Counted from the first letter of the stretch, positions 51,446 through 60,117 are shown. The stretch: DNA of 64,000 nt from GCA-2862585 sp049890295 (GCA_049890295.1 JBMHBP010000004.1:1-64000), one strand, 5' to 3'. The notes: a model not told the origin generated them from the sequence alone. Translations and numbers: made by a program.

Positions 51446-53266
51446 TTAACTGATATTTTGATAATCGATAAGCTTTTTATAATTACCGTTCTTTTGCATT
51501 AAGATGGTATGTGTGCCTTGCTCAATAATTTTTCCGTTTCTGATGACTATGATATTATCAGCATCTTGTATAGTTGATAACCTATGAGCAATCACTAAGG
51601 ATGTACGGTTTTTCATGAGTTTGTCAAGGGCATCTTGAACTAATTTTTCGGATTCTGTATCTAATGATGAGGTCGCTTCGTCAAGAATTAAAATGGGTGG
51701 GTTTTTATATATAGCTCTTGCAATACTTAGTCGCTGTTTTTGTCCTCCAGATAATTTGACTCCGTTTTCTCCAATATTAGTTTGATAGCCTTCAGGCATT
51801 TGAAGGATAAACTCATGTGCATTAGCTACTTTGGCTGCTGCTATTACAGCCTCCATATTAGCATATTGATTGCCCATACAAATGTTATTTAACACGCTAT
51901 CGTTAAACAGTATAGATTCTTGAGAGACTATACCCATTAAATTTCTTACATCGGTTAGGGCATACTTTTTTATATCATGACCATCAATCAAAATTTGGCC
52001 TTGGCTGAGGTCATAAAAGCGACACAACAAATCGGCAATAGTAGATTTTCCACTACCCGATTCGCCCACTAAAGCAATGCGTTGGCCTTTTTTGATATCA
52101 AATGTCAGCTTTTGGATGACCTCTTGAGAATCGTACTTGAAGCTTACATTTTTAAACTCAATTTTATGTTCGAATGATGCAATATTTAAAGGTTGCTCTG
52201 GATCTTTGATTGGGTTGTCTGACTCTAAAATACTGACTACTCTTTGGGCTGAGGCACTTCCTTTTTGAATGTAGTAAAAGGCTGTGGTAAACGATTTTGC
52301 TGGAGGAATGATTTGAGAAAATATAGCTATATAGCCGATAAATGCCTCTGGTGAAAGGACGTCTTCTGATCCTAAAACTAACTTCCCACCGAACCACATT
52401 ACACAGACTAAAACAATAGTACTTAAGAACTCACTCATGGGTGAGGAAAGATCTTTTTTTCGTAATAATCTTGTCATTATAGACCGATATTCGTCACTAT
52501 GCTTTTCAAACTTTTGATGAATAATATGTTCAGCATTAAAGCCTTTTATGATTCTCAAGCCCCCAATGTGTTCATCAACATTAGACAGTAGCTCGCCCAT
52601 TTTATTCTGCCCTTGGTCGGATGATTTTTTAAGACTTTTACCTATTCGAGCAATTAAAAAACCTGCTAATGGAAATAACAATATAACGAATAGGGTCAGT
52701 TGAGGACTTATAAAAACTAATGTCATTATAAAAATGATGATATTTAATGGGTCTTTAAATATCATTTCCAATGAACTCATGATTGACCATTCAATCTCCA
52801 CCAAGTCTGTTGTCATACGAGCAATGATATCACCTTTTCTTTTTTCTGTGTAAAACCCAAGTGGAAGAGATAATACTTTTTTATGAAGAGCATTTCTTAA
52901 ATCTTTAACCACGCCATTACGTATAGGCGTTAAAAAATAAAGTGCTAGGTATCTGAACAAATTTCTAAACAAAAAGGTGATAAGTACCAATGAGCAAATA
53001 AAAAACAAAGCTTCTACTTCGCCTTTTGTATCAATGATTTGGGTAATGTGATAATAAAAATTGTCTTTTATTGAACCAGGACTTAAGCCTAGCACAGGAG
53101 CCTCATATACTTTTTCCTGCGTACCAAATAACAGGCCTAAAAAGGGGATAATCATAGTGATGGAGACTAATGAGAACAGTACTGTCAGCACGTTGAAGAT
53201 TATATTTAAAACCGCAAAGCCCCAATACGGTTTGGCAAAACGTAGTACTTTGTAAAAGTCCTTCAT
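51446..53266 (-). CDS. ABC exporter, MsbA-like (fused membrane and ATPase domains)
   Basis: A 606-residue half-transporter of type IV exporter fold. Six membrane helices occupy about residues 15-330, followed by an ATPase domain (about 355-600) with Walker A GESGSGKST, signature LSGGQKQRLSIARA, Walker B ILILDEATSSLD and the switch His in IAHRLST. Substrate class is not fixed by sequence; the MsbA-like group often moves lipid A or lipid-linked molecules, and peptides are an alternative. The ATG lies 4 nt after a TAnnTTTG box, so it may be leaderless. It is divergent from rbfA. Confidence 0.92.
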   Translation of the reverse strand: MKDFYKVLRFAKPYWGFAVLNIIFNVLTVLFSLVSITMIIPFLGLLFGTQEKVYEAPVLGLSPGSIKDNFYYHITQIIDTKGEVEALFFICSLVLITFLFRNLFRYLALYFLTPIRNGVVKDLRNALHKKVLSLPLGFYTEKRKGDIIARMTTDLVEIEWSIMSSLEMIFKDPLNIIIFIMTLVFISPQLTLFVILLFPLAGFLIARIGKSLKKSSDQGQNKMGELLSNVDEHIGGLRIIKGFNAEHIIHQKFEKHSDEYRSIMTRLLRKKDLSSPMSEFLSTIVLVCVMWFGGKLVLGSEDVLSPEAFIGYIAIFSQIIPPAKSFTTAFYYIQKGSASAQRVVSILESDNPIKDPEQPLNIASFEHKIEFKNVSFKYDSQEVIQKLTFDIKKGQRIALVGESGSGKSTIADLLCRFYDLSQGQILIDGHDIKKYALTDVRNLMGIVSQESILFNDSVLNNICMGNQYANMEAVIAAAKVANAHEFILQMPEGYQTNIGENGVKLSGGQKQRLSIARAIYKNPPILILDEATSSLDTESEKLVQDALDKLMKNRTSLVIAHRLSTIQDADNIIVIRNGKIIEQGTHTILMQKNGNYKKLIDYQNIS

Positions 53267-53270
53267 AATG

Positions 53271-53278
53271 CAAATGTA
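53271..53278 (-). promoter_or_regulatory. -7 box abutting the ABC exporter start codon
   Basis: TACATTTG on the minus strand fits TAnnTTTG and ends 4 nt before the ATG at 53266. Confidence 0.55.
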
Positions 53279-53308
53279 TTAAATTGCTTTTTTAAGATTC
53301 TAAAAATT

Positions 53309-53316
53309 TATCTTTG
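53309..53316 (+). promoter_or_regulatory. -7 box abutting the rbfA start codon
   Basis: TATCTTTG ends 4 nt before the ATG at 53321. A TTG at 53284-53286, 22 nt upstream of the box, is a possible -33 element. The divergent exporter box lies 30 bp away. Confidence 0.6.
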
Positions 53317-53320
53317 TTCT

Positions 53321-53659
53321 ATGGAAAGTACAAGACAGAAAAAGGTATCGAGGCAATTATTAAAAGATTTATCAGAAATTTTTCAGTTGAAAGGCAGGGA
53401 TTTATTCGGCACTTCCCTAGTTTCAGTAACAGTAGTGCGTGTTTCAGCAGATTTATCGGTGGCCCGTGTTTATATTAGTGTATTTGGCAACGATGACAAA
53501 GAAAGTGTACTAGACAAGATGAATAAACAAAGCTATAAAATTAGAAAAAGTTTGGGTCAACGCATTCGTAACCAAATGCGAAAAGTGCCTGAATTGAAAT
53601 TTTTTCTGGACGACTCAGTGGATTATTCTCAGCAAATAGACAATTTACTAAAAAGCTAG
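53321..53659 (+). CDS. rbfA: ribosome-binding factor A
   Basis: KH-fold assembly factor for the 30S subunit; 112 residues. Typical features are the basic start (STRQKKVSRQLLKDLSEIFQ), VTVVRVSADLSVARVYISVFG in the middle, and KVPELKFFLDDSVDYSQQIDNLL at the end. The start codon falls about where transcription would begin from the box at 53309-53316, suggesting a leaderless message. The next gene begins 2 nt after its stop, so the pair is coupled. Confidence 0.95.
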   Translation: MESTRQKKVSRQLLKDLSEIFQLKGRDLFGTSLVSVTVVRVSADLSVARVYISVFGNDDKESVLDKMNKQSYKIRKSLGQRIRNQMRKVPELKFFLDDSVDYSQQIDNLLKS

Positions 53660-53661
53660 TT

Positions 53662-54867
53662 TTGAAGTTTGCTTTTTACATAGCTAAACGGTATTTATTT
53701 TCAAAAAAATCAAAAAATGTAGTACACTATGTCAGTCTGGCCTCTATGATAGGTGTAGCTGTTGGAACAGGAGCCCTCATTTTAGTTTTGTCAGTCTTTA
53801 ATGGTTTTGAACAATTAATTCTTTCATTGTACAACTCCTTTGACCCAACTATTAAAGTAGAAACTTTTCAAGGAAAAGTATCTGACTTTTCAGAAGTTAA
53901 ATCTTACCTCAATGAGAATAATATTTTATATTCCGAAGTGCTGGAAGAACGAGTGTTACTTCGATTTGAGGATAAAGAATATATAGCCACCTTGAAAGGA
54001 GTCGACAATAATTTTAAGCGTCTCAATGCTATTGACAGTATGCTAATTTCTGGAGATTATTTTGATAGTTATGAGTCTGAAAATACGGCTATTGTGGGTC
54101 AGGGAGTAGCCTATTATTTATCAATGAATATTGGTAATGTTTTTAATCAATTACAGCTATTTGTACCTGATAGAGAAAAGAACAACCTTCTTCAACCTGA
54201 ACAATCTTTTGTTCAAGAAAGCATATTGCCGGTTGGTGTTTTTTCTATACAATCAGATTTTGATTCAGAATATGTCATAACGCCAATTTCTTTTGTTAGA
54301 AAAGCATTGAACAGAGAAGGTTTATCTTCTTCAATTGAAATTCATTGCAGTGACGAAGACATGCTGGCTATCCAAAAAGACTTACAAGGCATTACGGGAA
54401 ATATCTTCAATATAAAAAACAGATTTGAACAACATGCTTTCTTATATAAAATATTGAGTTCTGAGCGATTAGCTATCTTTTTGATCCTGACTTTTATTTT
54501 GATTATTGCTACCTTTAATATTGTTGGTTCATTAACGATGCTAATTATCGAAAAACAACAAGATATAAAATTACTGTATCATTTGGGAACCACTCCCAAA
54601 GTGGTAAGACAAATCTTTTTTATTGAAGGGCTCTTAACCACTTTTATAGGAGCATCGGTGGGTGTATTATTAGGCTTATTAGTAGCCTTTGTACAAATAC
54701 AATTTGGTATTGTAAAAATGGGTGCTGGATCTTTTGTGATAGATAGCTACCCAGTAGTTGTTAAGTTGATAGATGTATTTATTGTACTTATCGTTGTGAT
54801 GGGTATAGGTAGTATAGCGAGTCTAATCCCAAGTCGTTTACTCAGCAAACAAATGGGTCAGGGTTAG
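53662..54867 (+). CDS. LolC/LolE-like ABC transporter permease
   Basis: A 401-residue inner-membrane protein of the FtsX/MacB-like permease superfamily. TM1 is near residues 24-46, a large periplasmic domain follows (about 50-260), then three TMs near 272-292, 318-345 and 365-385. The N-terminal AKRYLFSKKSKNVVHYVSLASMIGVAVGTGALI pattern and the last-part IGSIASLIPSR are typical of lipoprotein-releasing permeases. The role in moving lipoproteins to the outer membrane is inferred. The start is a TTG at 53662, 2 nt after rbfA, with no ATG before the conserved TM. It overlaps rluF by 4 bp tail-to-tail. Confidence 0.85.
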   Translation: MKFAFYIAKRYLFSKKSKNVVHYVSLASMIGVAVGTGALILVLSVFNGFEQLILSLYNSFDPTIKVETFQGKVSDFSEVKSYLNENNILYSEVLEERVLLRFEDKEYIATLKGVDNNFKRLNAIDSMLISGDYFDSYESENTAIVGQGVAYYLSMNIGNVFNQLQLFVPDREKNNLLQPEQSFVQESILPVGVFSIQSDFDSEYVITPISFVRKALNREGLSSSIEIHCSDEDMLAIQKDLQGITGNIFNIKNRFEQHAFLYKILSSERLAIFLILTFILIIATFNIVGSLTMLIIEKQQDIKLLYHLGTTPKVVRQIFFIEGLLTTFIGASVGVLLGLLVAFVQIQFGIVKMGAGSFVIDSYPVVVKLIDVFIVLIVVMGIGSIASLIPSRLLSKQMGQG

Positions 54868-55601
54868 ACGGTTTTTGAGGAATTATTTAATAACTCATTA
54901 AGGTCATTTAATTCTGAAGATTTCAAGTCTCTATATTTCCCCATTTCCAAGTCTAAATGAATATTCATAATACGAATTCGTTTTAGTCTGATGACCTCAT
55001 AGCCTAGGTATTCACACATTCGTCTGATTTGTCGGTTGAGTCCTTGAGTTAAAATAATTTTAAACTTTTTGGTGCCAATTTGATTGACCCTACAAGGGCG
55101 GGTTATTGTTTCTAAAATTGGAACACCTTGGCTCATTTTTTTGATGAATTTATTATTGATAGGTTTATTAACCTGAACAATGTATTCCTTTTCGTGATTA
55201 TTTCTAGCTCGAAGTATTTTGTTGACAATATCACCGTCATTAGTCATTAGAATCAAACCTTCACTATCTTTATCCAATCGACCAATAGGAAAAATACGCT
55301 TAGGATAGTTCATGAAGTCGATGATATTATTTTTTTCTACTCGTGTGTCAGTAGTACAAACAATGCCTCTTGGTTTGTTTAGTGCTAAATAAATGGGTTT
55401 CTCCATACTTTTTTGTATGGTTTTTCCATCCACTTTGACAATATCACCATTCATAATTTTAGTGCCCATTGGAGGCACTTGATCATTTATAGTGACTCTC
55501 CCTTGTTCTATGAGTTTATCGGCAGCCCGACGTGAGCAATAGCCCGCTTCACTAAGAAATTTATTGATTCTTGTTTCTTTCATGCCATTTATTTTTTTCA
55601 T
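54864..55601 (-). CDS. rluF: 23S rRNA pseudouridine synthase, RluF/RluB family
   Basis: It isomerises a specific uridine in 23S rRNA. The protein has 245 residues, with an N-terminal S4 RNA-binding domain (about 9-70, INKFLSEAGYCSRRAADKLI) and an RsuA-type catalytic domain. The catalytic Asp is in GRLDKDSEGLIL (about 101-112). LNRQIRRMCEYLGYEVIRLKRIRIMNI matches RluF more closely than RluB, but the exact site is inferred. Starts at 55601 and 55583 are both in frame; the first includes six more residues. A near-consensus box (TAGCTTTC) lies 4 nt upstream of the ATG at 55601. Confidence 0.88.
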   Translation of the reverse strand: MKKINGMKETRINKFLSEAGYCSRRAADKLIEQGRVTINDQVPPMGTKIMNGDIVKVDGKTIQKSMEKPIYLALNKPRGIVCTTDTRVEKNNIIDFMNYPKRIFPIGRLDKDSEGLILMTNDGDIVNKILRARNNHEKEYIVQVNKPINNKFIKKMSQGVPILETITRPCRVNQIGTKKFKIILTQGLNRQIRRMCEYLGYEVIRLKRIRIMNIHLDLEMGKYRDLKSSELNDLNELLNNSSKTV

Positions 55602-55694
55602 AATTGAAAGCTAGATTACCCATAAGACCTTCTTTTTTAAATGAAGTACACAGAATAATTAAAATTAAAGACGTAGAGAAAAAAAAATTCATGA

Positions 55695-56690
55695 TTAAGC
55701 GAATTCGTATTCTCCAAAGGTGTGTTCTATTTCATTTAGAATATCAAAGAGTTCTTTTGGCTCTTGTGCAGTAACTAAACGAATTCTATAATCTTTAAAG
55801 TTAGGAATATGTTTGAAGTAATTGGTGTAGTGACGACGTGTTTCTACAACCCCTAATATTGGTCCTTTCCAATCTAATGAGAATCGTAAATGTTCCTTAC
55901 AGGTTTCAATTCTATCTTTAAGATTTGGTTTGTTGAGGTGTAGGCCAGTTTCTAAATAGTGTTTTATTTCTTTAAATATCCAAGGGTAACCAATAGCACC
56001 TCTACCAATCATTATACCATCAACACCGTATTTTTCTTTTTTCTCTTTGGCTTTTTCTGGACTATCAACATCACCATTTCCAAAAACAGGTATGTGTATT
56101 CTAGGATTGTTTTTTACGTCTGCAATTAAGGACCAATCGGCCTCACCTTTATACATTTGTTTTCGTGTTCTACCATGTATTGAAATCGCTTGAATTCCAA
56201 CATCTTGGAGTCGTTCAGCCACTTCAACTATGTATTTAGTGTTATCATCCCATCCTAGACGTGTCTTAACAGTTACGGGAAGTGAAGTCGACTGAACAAT
56301 TTCTTTAGTCATACTGACCATTTTCGGAATATCTTGCAATATTCCTGCGCCAGCTCCTTTGCAGGTTACTTTCTTGACAGGACATCCATAATTAATATCA
56401 ATGAAATCGGGTTTGGCTGCTTGACAAATCTCAGTAGTCCTTTTCATTGAATCTATATCATGTCCAAATATTTGAATGGCTAATGGTCTTTCGTACTCAA
56501 AAAAATCTAACTTTTGAACACTCTTGGCCGCATCTCTAATAAGGCCTTCAGATGAAATAAACTCTGTAAACATTACATCTGCTCCATGACGCTTACATAA
56601 GGCTCTGAATGGTGGGTCACTAACATCTTCCATGGGAGCTAATAGTAGTGGAAATTCTCCTAAGTTGATATTACCTATCTTTACGCTCAT
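55695..56690 (-). CDS. dusB: tRNA-dihydrouridine synthase
   Basis: FMN-dependent enzyme reducing uridine to dihydrouridine in the D-loop of tRNAs; 331 residues with a TIM barrel. Motifs include PMEDVSDPPFRAL (about 19-31), DINYGCPVKKVTCKGAGAGIL (about 96-116) with the catalytic Cys, IHGRTRKQMYKGEADW and FGNGDVDSPE. The closest match is the DusB group. A TAnnTTTG box ends 7 nt before the ATG. It is divergent from the CPBP protease gene. Confidence 0.94.
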   Translation of the reverse strand: MSVKIGNINLGEFPLLLAPMEDVSDPPFRALCKRHGADVMFTEFISSEGLIRDAAKSVQKLDFFEYERPLAIQIFGHDIDSMKRTTEICQAAKPDFIDINYGCPVKKVTCKGAGAGILQDIPKMVSMTKEIVQSTSLPVTVKTRLGWDDNTKYIVEVAERLQDVGIQAISIHGRTRKQMYKGEADWSLIADVKNNPRIHIPVFGNGDVDSPEKAKEKKEKYGVDGIMIGRGAIGYPWIFKEIKHYLETGLHLNKPNLKDRIETCKEHLRFSLDWKGPILGVVETRRHYTNYFKHIPNFKDYRIRLVTAQEPKELFDILNEIEHTFGEYEFA

Positions 56691-56697
56691 AATATTG

Positions 56698-56705
56698 CAA
56701 AATTA
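56698..56705 (-). promoter_or_regulatory. -7 box close to the dusB start codon
   Basis: TAATTTTG on the minus strand fits TAnnTTTG and ends 7 nt before the ATG at 56690, implying a leader of only about 2-3 nt. Confidence 0.5.
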
Positions 56706-56727
56706 ATTAAATATTAGTTTCATAAAC

Positions 56728-57612
56728 ATGAGAGGGCATTATCATTCTATTTCTTCTAACTCAAAAGTATTTCTATTTTTCATATTACTATTGATTGGGC
56801 TATTTGTTGGAAATTCAATTGGATTACTTGGATCAACTATTTTTAATGCTTCATCAATGACAGATTTGACTAGTTTACAAACTGTTAAAGCCTTAAAATT
56901 TTTACAAGCTTTCAGTGCAATAGGTATTTTTATTATACCTGCTTTTTTATTCTCTTACGTTACCAATTTCTCATTAAGTTTCACAAATGTTAGCCGACAA
57001 CAAATTTTAATTACAGTAGTATTGATGTTGATGTCAATGCCAATAATTAATGTTTTAGCTGAATGGAATGCGAGTATGCATTTACCTTCGTTTTTATCCT
57101 CTTTAGAGGAGTGGATGAGACTGGCTGAAGTTCAGGCAATGAGAATTACCGATAGTTTTCTTAATGTAAAAACTATCAGTGGTGTCTTGTTCAATTTGTT
57201 AATAATTGCTGTTATCCCTGCTATTGGAGAAGAAGTATTATTCAGAGGAGTTATTCAAAACAGTCTTTACCAAAAAACTAGTAACATTCATTTGAGTATA
57301 TGGTTATCTGCCTTTTTGTTTAGTGCAATGCATCTGCAGTTTATGGGATTTATACCACGGTTTTTAATTGGTGGAATGTTTGGTTATTTATTCTATTGGA
57401 GTGGCTCTATTTGGCTACCAATAATAGCTCATTTTGTCAATAACGCAGTGGCAGTAATTTTATCTTTCCTTGTACTCAATGGTCAATTGTCTAAAGACGT
57501 TGAAACAATGGGTGCTAATGATGGGCAGGTTTCGGTTATCATAATTGCTTTCATGGGCTTGAGCTTGCTTTTATATTTTCTTAAAGTATTACCAAATAGC
57601 ACTAGGACATAA
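56728..57612 (+). CDS. CPBP family intramembrane metalloprotease
   Basis: A 294-residue membrane protein with about eight hydrophobic segments. The CPBP (Abi/Rce1-like) motifs are GEEVLFRGVIQ (about 168-178, the paired Glu and Arg), the FSAMHLQFMGFIPRF segment with a His (about 198-212), and the late PIIAHFVNNAVAV His-Asn motif (about 232-244). Members are intramembrane proteases; some process prenylated proteins or bacteriocins, but the substrate here is unknown. It is monocistronic and ends at a strong bidirectional terminator. Confidence 0.9.
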   Translation: MRGHYHSISSNSKVFLFFILLLIGLFVGNSIGLLGSTIFNASSMTDLTSLQTVKALKFLQAFSAIGIFIIPAFLFSYVTNFSLSFTNVSRQQILITVVLMLMSMPIINVLAEWNASMHLPSFLSSLEEWMRLAEVQAMRITDSFLNVKTISGVLFNLLIIAVIPAIGEEVLFRGVIQNSLYQKTSNIHLSIWLSAFLFSAMHLQFMGFIPRFLIGGMFGYLFYWSGSIWLPIIAHFVNNAVAVILSFLVLNGQLSKDVETMGANDGQVSVIIIAFMGLSLLLYFLKVLPNSTRT

Positions 57613-57643
57613 AAAAAGCCCTTTTAACAAGGGCTTTTTTTTT
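57611..57643. terminator. bidirectional terminator between the CPBP gene and the exbD operon
   Basis: The stem GCCCTT/AAGGGC (57618-57623 with 57629-57634) has a 5-nt loop and is extended by an A-run (57611-57617) facing a T-run (57635-57643). It serves both convergent transcripts. Confidence 0.9.
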
Positions 57644-57656
57644 AAATTAATAGGTT

Positions 57657-58124
57657 TTACTCTACTTCTTTTCTGGTGGAGTAATTTATTTTTAGCGCAT
57701 TAGCCTTACGAAGCTCTTGTTTCACATCTGTTACGACTCCCATTTTTGTGTCTTTATCTACTTTAATGGACGTAGTCATAAACGGCACTTCTTTTTCGTC
57801 TCTTGCGGCTCTTTCTGCAGTAATATATTGAGGTATATCCTCTACTGTAGCAAAAGCATCGTTAAGTTGTATACGAGCTTTGGTGCCATAAGTACTTTGC
57901 ATCCGTTCAACAGGGCTTCCTACGTAAATATAGCTTACTAATGATTTTTTCTCAAGTTTTTGAATTTCACTAGCTTGTGGCAAACTTTGTTTAACCATAA
58001 TTGTTGTTTCCCTCATAACGGTGGTTACCATGAAGAAGAATAACAACATAAATACAATATCTGGCAATGAGGCAGTAGAAATACCAGGTGTATCTTTATT
58101 ATTGTTTTTCTTGAACTTAGACAT
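57657..58124 (-). CDS. exbD: ExbD/TolR family biopolymer transport protein (second copy)
   Basis: A 155-residue inner-membrane protein with one N-terminal TM (about 22-40), containing the essential proton-pathway Asp in SLPDIVFMLLFFFMVT (about residue 18), and a periplasmic C-terminal domain. It works with ExbB to couple the proton gradient to TonB-dependent outer-membrane import or similar work. It follows the first exbD after 2 nt. Two different ExbD proteins per ExbB are common in Bacteroidota operons. Which receptor class it energises cannot be told. Confidence 0.9.
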   Translation of the reverse strand: MSKFKKNNNKDTPGISTASLPDIVFMLLFFFMVTTVMRETTIMVKQSLPQASEIQKLEKKSLVSYIYVGSPVERMQSTYGTKARIQLNDAFATVEDIPQYITAERAARDEKEVPFMTTSIKVDKDTKMGVVTDVKQELRKANALKINYSTRKEVE

Positions 58125-58126
58125 AA

Positions 58127-58672
58127 TTACTTTCCAATATTTTTAGGTTCTGCTTCCGATATCTTTTGCGGATATTCTTTTCTTACTTTCTTTTGTTGTG
58201 ATTTTGTTAAGTCTTTATAAAGGATACCGAATTTCTGCATTGAACGAGCATCTCTTAACTCTCGATATGCCGCAGCTAACTCATTTTGTACCCTAATATA
58301 AGTCTCGTAAGAAGTTCCTCTGTCGTTTTGCAACGAAATGATAGCTTTCTGTGGGCTATCGGATGACTCTGGATCTCTGCCATTGTTATTGATAAAGGCT
58401 TTAGCTCCTGCACGAAGTTGTGTAATATCCATAAACTCATTCTCAACCAATAATTGGTTATTTGAATTAATGAGTACAACGTAGATATTTTTGGCTTTTA
58501 TTTGAGAATCATCCTGCTCAATATCTTCTTCAGGCATAGGTGGCAATTTACGTGCCAAACCTGTATCTACATCCATTGTGGTAGTTACTAAGAAGAATAT
58601 TAGCAATAGGAATGCAATATCTGCCATTGAGCCAGCATTAATTTCTGATGCACCTTTTGCTCTTCTAGCCAT
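58127..58672 (-). CDS. exbD: ExbD/TolR family biopolymer transport protein (first copy)
   Basis: A 181-residue membrane protein with one N-terminal TM (about 16-34), containing the conserved Asp in SMADIAFLLLIFFLVTT (about residue 18). The periplasmic part is longer than in the second copy, with a charged C-terminal tail rich in Lys and Glu. It lies between a small 3-TM protein and the second exbD with gaps of 2-4 nt. The pair probably forms a heteromeric ExbD ring with ExbB; this is inference. Confidence 0.9.
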   Translation of the reverse strand: MARRAKGASEINAGSMADIAFLLLIFFLVTTTMDVDTGLARKLPPMPEEDIEQDDSQIKAKNIYVVLINSNNQLLVENEFMDITQLRAGAKAFINNNGRDPESSDSPQKAIISLQNDRGTSYETYIRVQNELAAAYRELRDARSMQKFGILYKDLTKSQQKKVRKEYPQKISEAEPKNIGK

Positions 58673-58676
58673 AAGT

Positions 58677-59015
58677 TTACTTTTTAAATAGTTTTCCTAA
58701 TTCTGCATAAAGTACAGATAGAACAGCTCCAATTGAGAGAATGTAGAAGGTAATTAAACCCATACCGACTCTCTTTGTGGAAGACTCTGTCATTCCAAAT
58801 TTTTCTGATCCAGGGAATGAAAGTATATCTCCTGATGCAAATACATAGGATATAATGCAAACTAATACTAAACTTCCGATTCCCATTAGGGCAGTTTTGC
58901 CTTTGGATGGATTCTTAGCTAGAAACATGATTGGATAAATTAGTGCCGTTAATGCTGCAACAGCAATCATCACATAAGTAAGAATCAATCCAGCGTTGAT
59001 TAAAAAATCTGACAT
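58677..59015 (-). CDS. small multi-TM protein of the ExbBD operon
   Basis: A 112-residue membrane protein that I do not recognise as a named family. It has three or so hydrophobic segments (about 8-33, 43-60 and 84-105) separated by short charged loops (KNPSKGK, KFGMTESSTKRVG). It lies 3 nt after exbB and 4 nt before exbD. Small membrane proteins in this slot occur in Bacteroidota ExbBD operons, so it may be an accessory subunit. Nothing in the sequence shows a catalytic site. Confidence 0.65.
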   Translation of the reverse strand: MSDFLINAGLILTYVMIAVAALTALIYPIMFLAKNPSKGKTALMGIGSLVLVCIISYVFASGDILSFPGSEKFGMTESSTKRVGMGLITFYILSIGAVLSVLYAELGKLFKK

Positions 59016-59018
59016 ACT

Positions 59019-59831
59019 TTACTTAATTTTATTTTTTACTAAAATATCTACAAACGAAATAGAAGCATCTTCCATGTTGTTTACGATACTGTCAATTTTA
59101 GCTACGATATAGTTGTAGAATATTTGTAGAATCATTGCTACAATTAAACCAAATACAGTAGTTAAAAGTGCTACTTTAATACCTCCTGCAACTAAGGATG
59201 GAGATATATCACCTGCAGCTTCAATAGCGTCAAATGCACCAATCATACCTATTACAGTACCCATGAAACCAAGCATAGGAGCCAGTGCAATAAATAATGA
59301 AATCCATGAAAGACCTCTTTCTAGAAGTCCCATCTGAACACTTCCGTATGCAACTACTGATTTTTCAACTACATCGATACCTTCGCTAGAACGATCTAAT
59401 CCTTGGTAGAAAATACTAGCTACTGGGCCAGCAGTGTTTCTGCAAATTTCTTTAGCATTATCTACATTTCCAGATGATAAAGCACCTTCAATATCAGATA
59501 ATAATGCATCCGTGTTAGTTGTTGCTCTATTTAAGTATATAATTCTTTCAATACATAAAGCTAAACCTAAGATTAAACATAAAAGTACAATCCCCATGAA
59601 TGAAGGGCCACCTTCAATAAATTTTTGCTTAATGACTTGGTGAAAAGAACGACTTTCTTCTACATCTGATGATTGAGTGGCAACTGAAGTTGGAGCTTCT
59701 TCCTCAACCTTTTGAGTTTCTTCAACTTGTGTCGTTGTAAGCGTATCATCCTGTATTGTAGCATAGGTAAGCTGAGTACTTCCAATTGTTAGGGAAGTTG
59801 TCAGCAATAAAAGTGCTAAGAGATTTTTCAT
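59019..59831 (-). CDS. exbB: MotA/TolQ/ExbB proton channel family protein with N-terminal extension
   Basis: A 270-residue protein. An N-terminal signal-like segment (1-25) is followed by a Thr/Glu-rich linker (about 26-60) not found in E. coli ExbB. The ExbB core has three TMs (about 77-95, 178-200 and 215-238), with conserved APMLGFMGTVIGMIGAF and LTTVFGLIVAMILQIFYNY. It forms the proton-conducting pentamer that powers TonB-dependent or related systems. It heads the operon exbB-small TM-exbD-exbD. A TAnnTTTG box lies 40 nt upstream. Confidence 0.92.
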   Translation of the reverse strand: MKNLLALLLLTTSLTIGSTQLTYATIQDDTLTTTQVEETQKVEEEAPTSVATQSSDVEESRSFHQVIKQKFIEGGPSFMGIVLLCLILGLALCIERIIYLNRATTNTDALLSDIEGALSSGNVDNAKEICRNTAGPVASIFYQGLDRSSEGIDVVEKSVVAYGSVQMGLLERGLSWISLFIALAPMLGFMGTVIGMIGAFDAIEAAGDISPSLVAGGIKVALLTTVFGLIVAMILQIFYNYIVAKIDSIVNNMEDASISFVDILVKNKIK

Positions 59832-59871
59832 TTCGATATTAGTTTTTAATTGATTTAATATTAGAGTTTCG

Positions 59872-59879
59872 CAAATCTA
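59872..59879 (-). promoter_or_regulatory. candidate -7 box of the exbB operon
   Basis: TAGATTTG on the minus strand matches TAnnTTTG and lies 40 nt before the exbB ATG. Confidence 0.4.
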
Positions 59880-59959
59880 CATAAATAATTTTTAAAATGT
59901 AATATCTAGATATTATCAAATTAAGTTGAACTATTATCAAGATGAATTGGTTAATGAAT

Positions 59960-59992
59960 ATATAAAAGCAAAAGCACCCAATTTAGGCGCTT
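59960..59992 (-). terminator. terminator of tRNA-Ser
   Basis: The stem AAGCGCCT/TGGGTGCTT (59985-59992 with 59972-59980, including G-U pairs) is followed on the minus strand by TTTGCTTTTATA. The U-tract is interrupted, so it is weaker than the others. It begins 11 nt after the tRNA 3' end. Confidence 0.6.
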
Positions 59993-60002
59993 CTATAGAC
60001 TG

Positions 60003-60087
60003 CGGAAAGGAAGGGATTCGAACCCCCGATACGTTTCCGTATACACGCTTTCCAAGCGTGCGCCTTAAGCCACTCGGCCACCTTTCC
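60003..60087 (-). tRNA. tRNA-Ser (anticodon GGA)
   Basis: This 85-nt class II tRNA has a long variable arm (TATACGGAAACGTATC). The acceptor stem is GGAAAGG/CCTTTCC with discriminator G, typical of Ser. The D-arm is GGCCGAGTGGCTTAAGGC. The anticodon stem CACGC/GCGTG encloses loop TTGGAAA, giving GGA. The T-loop has GGTTCGAATCC. CCA is not encoded. It reads UCC and UCU. Confidence 0.97.
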
Positions 60088-60098
60088 ATTGAGGTTCA

Positions 60099-60106
60099 CA
60101 AAACTA
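60099..60106 (-). promoter_or_regulatory. candidate -7 box of tRNA-Ser
   Basis: TAGTTTTG on the minus strand fits TAnnTTTG and ends 11 nt before the mature 5' end. Readthrough from the asparaginase gene, whose stop is 12 nt further up, is also possible. Confidence 0.4.
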
Positions 60107-60117
60107 ATAAATGCATT

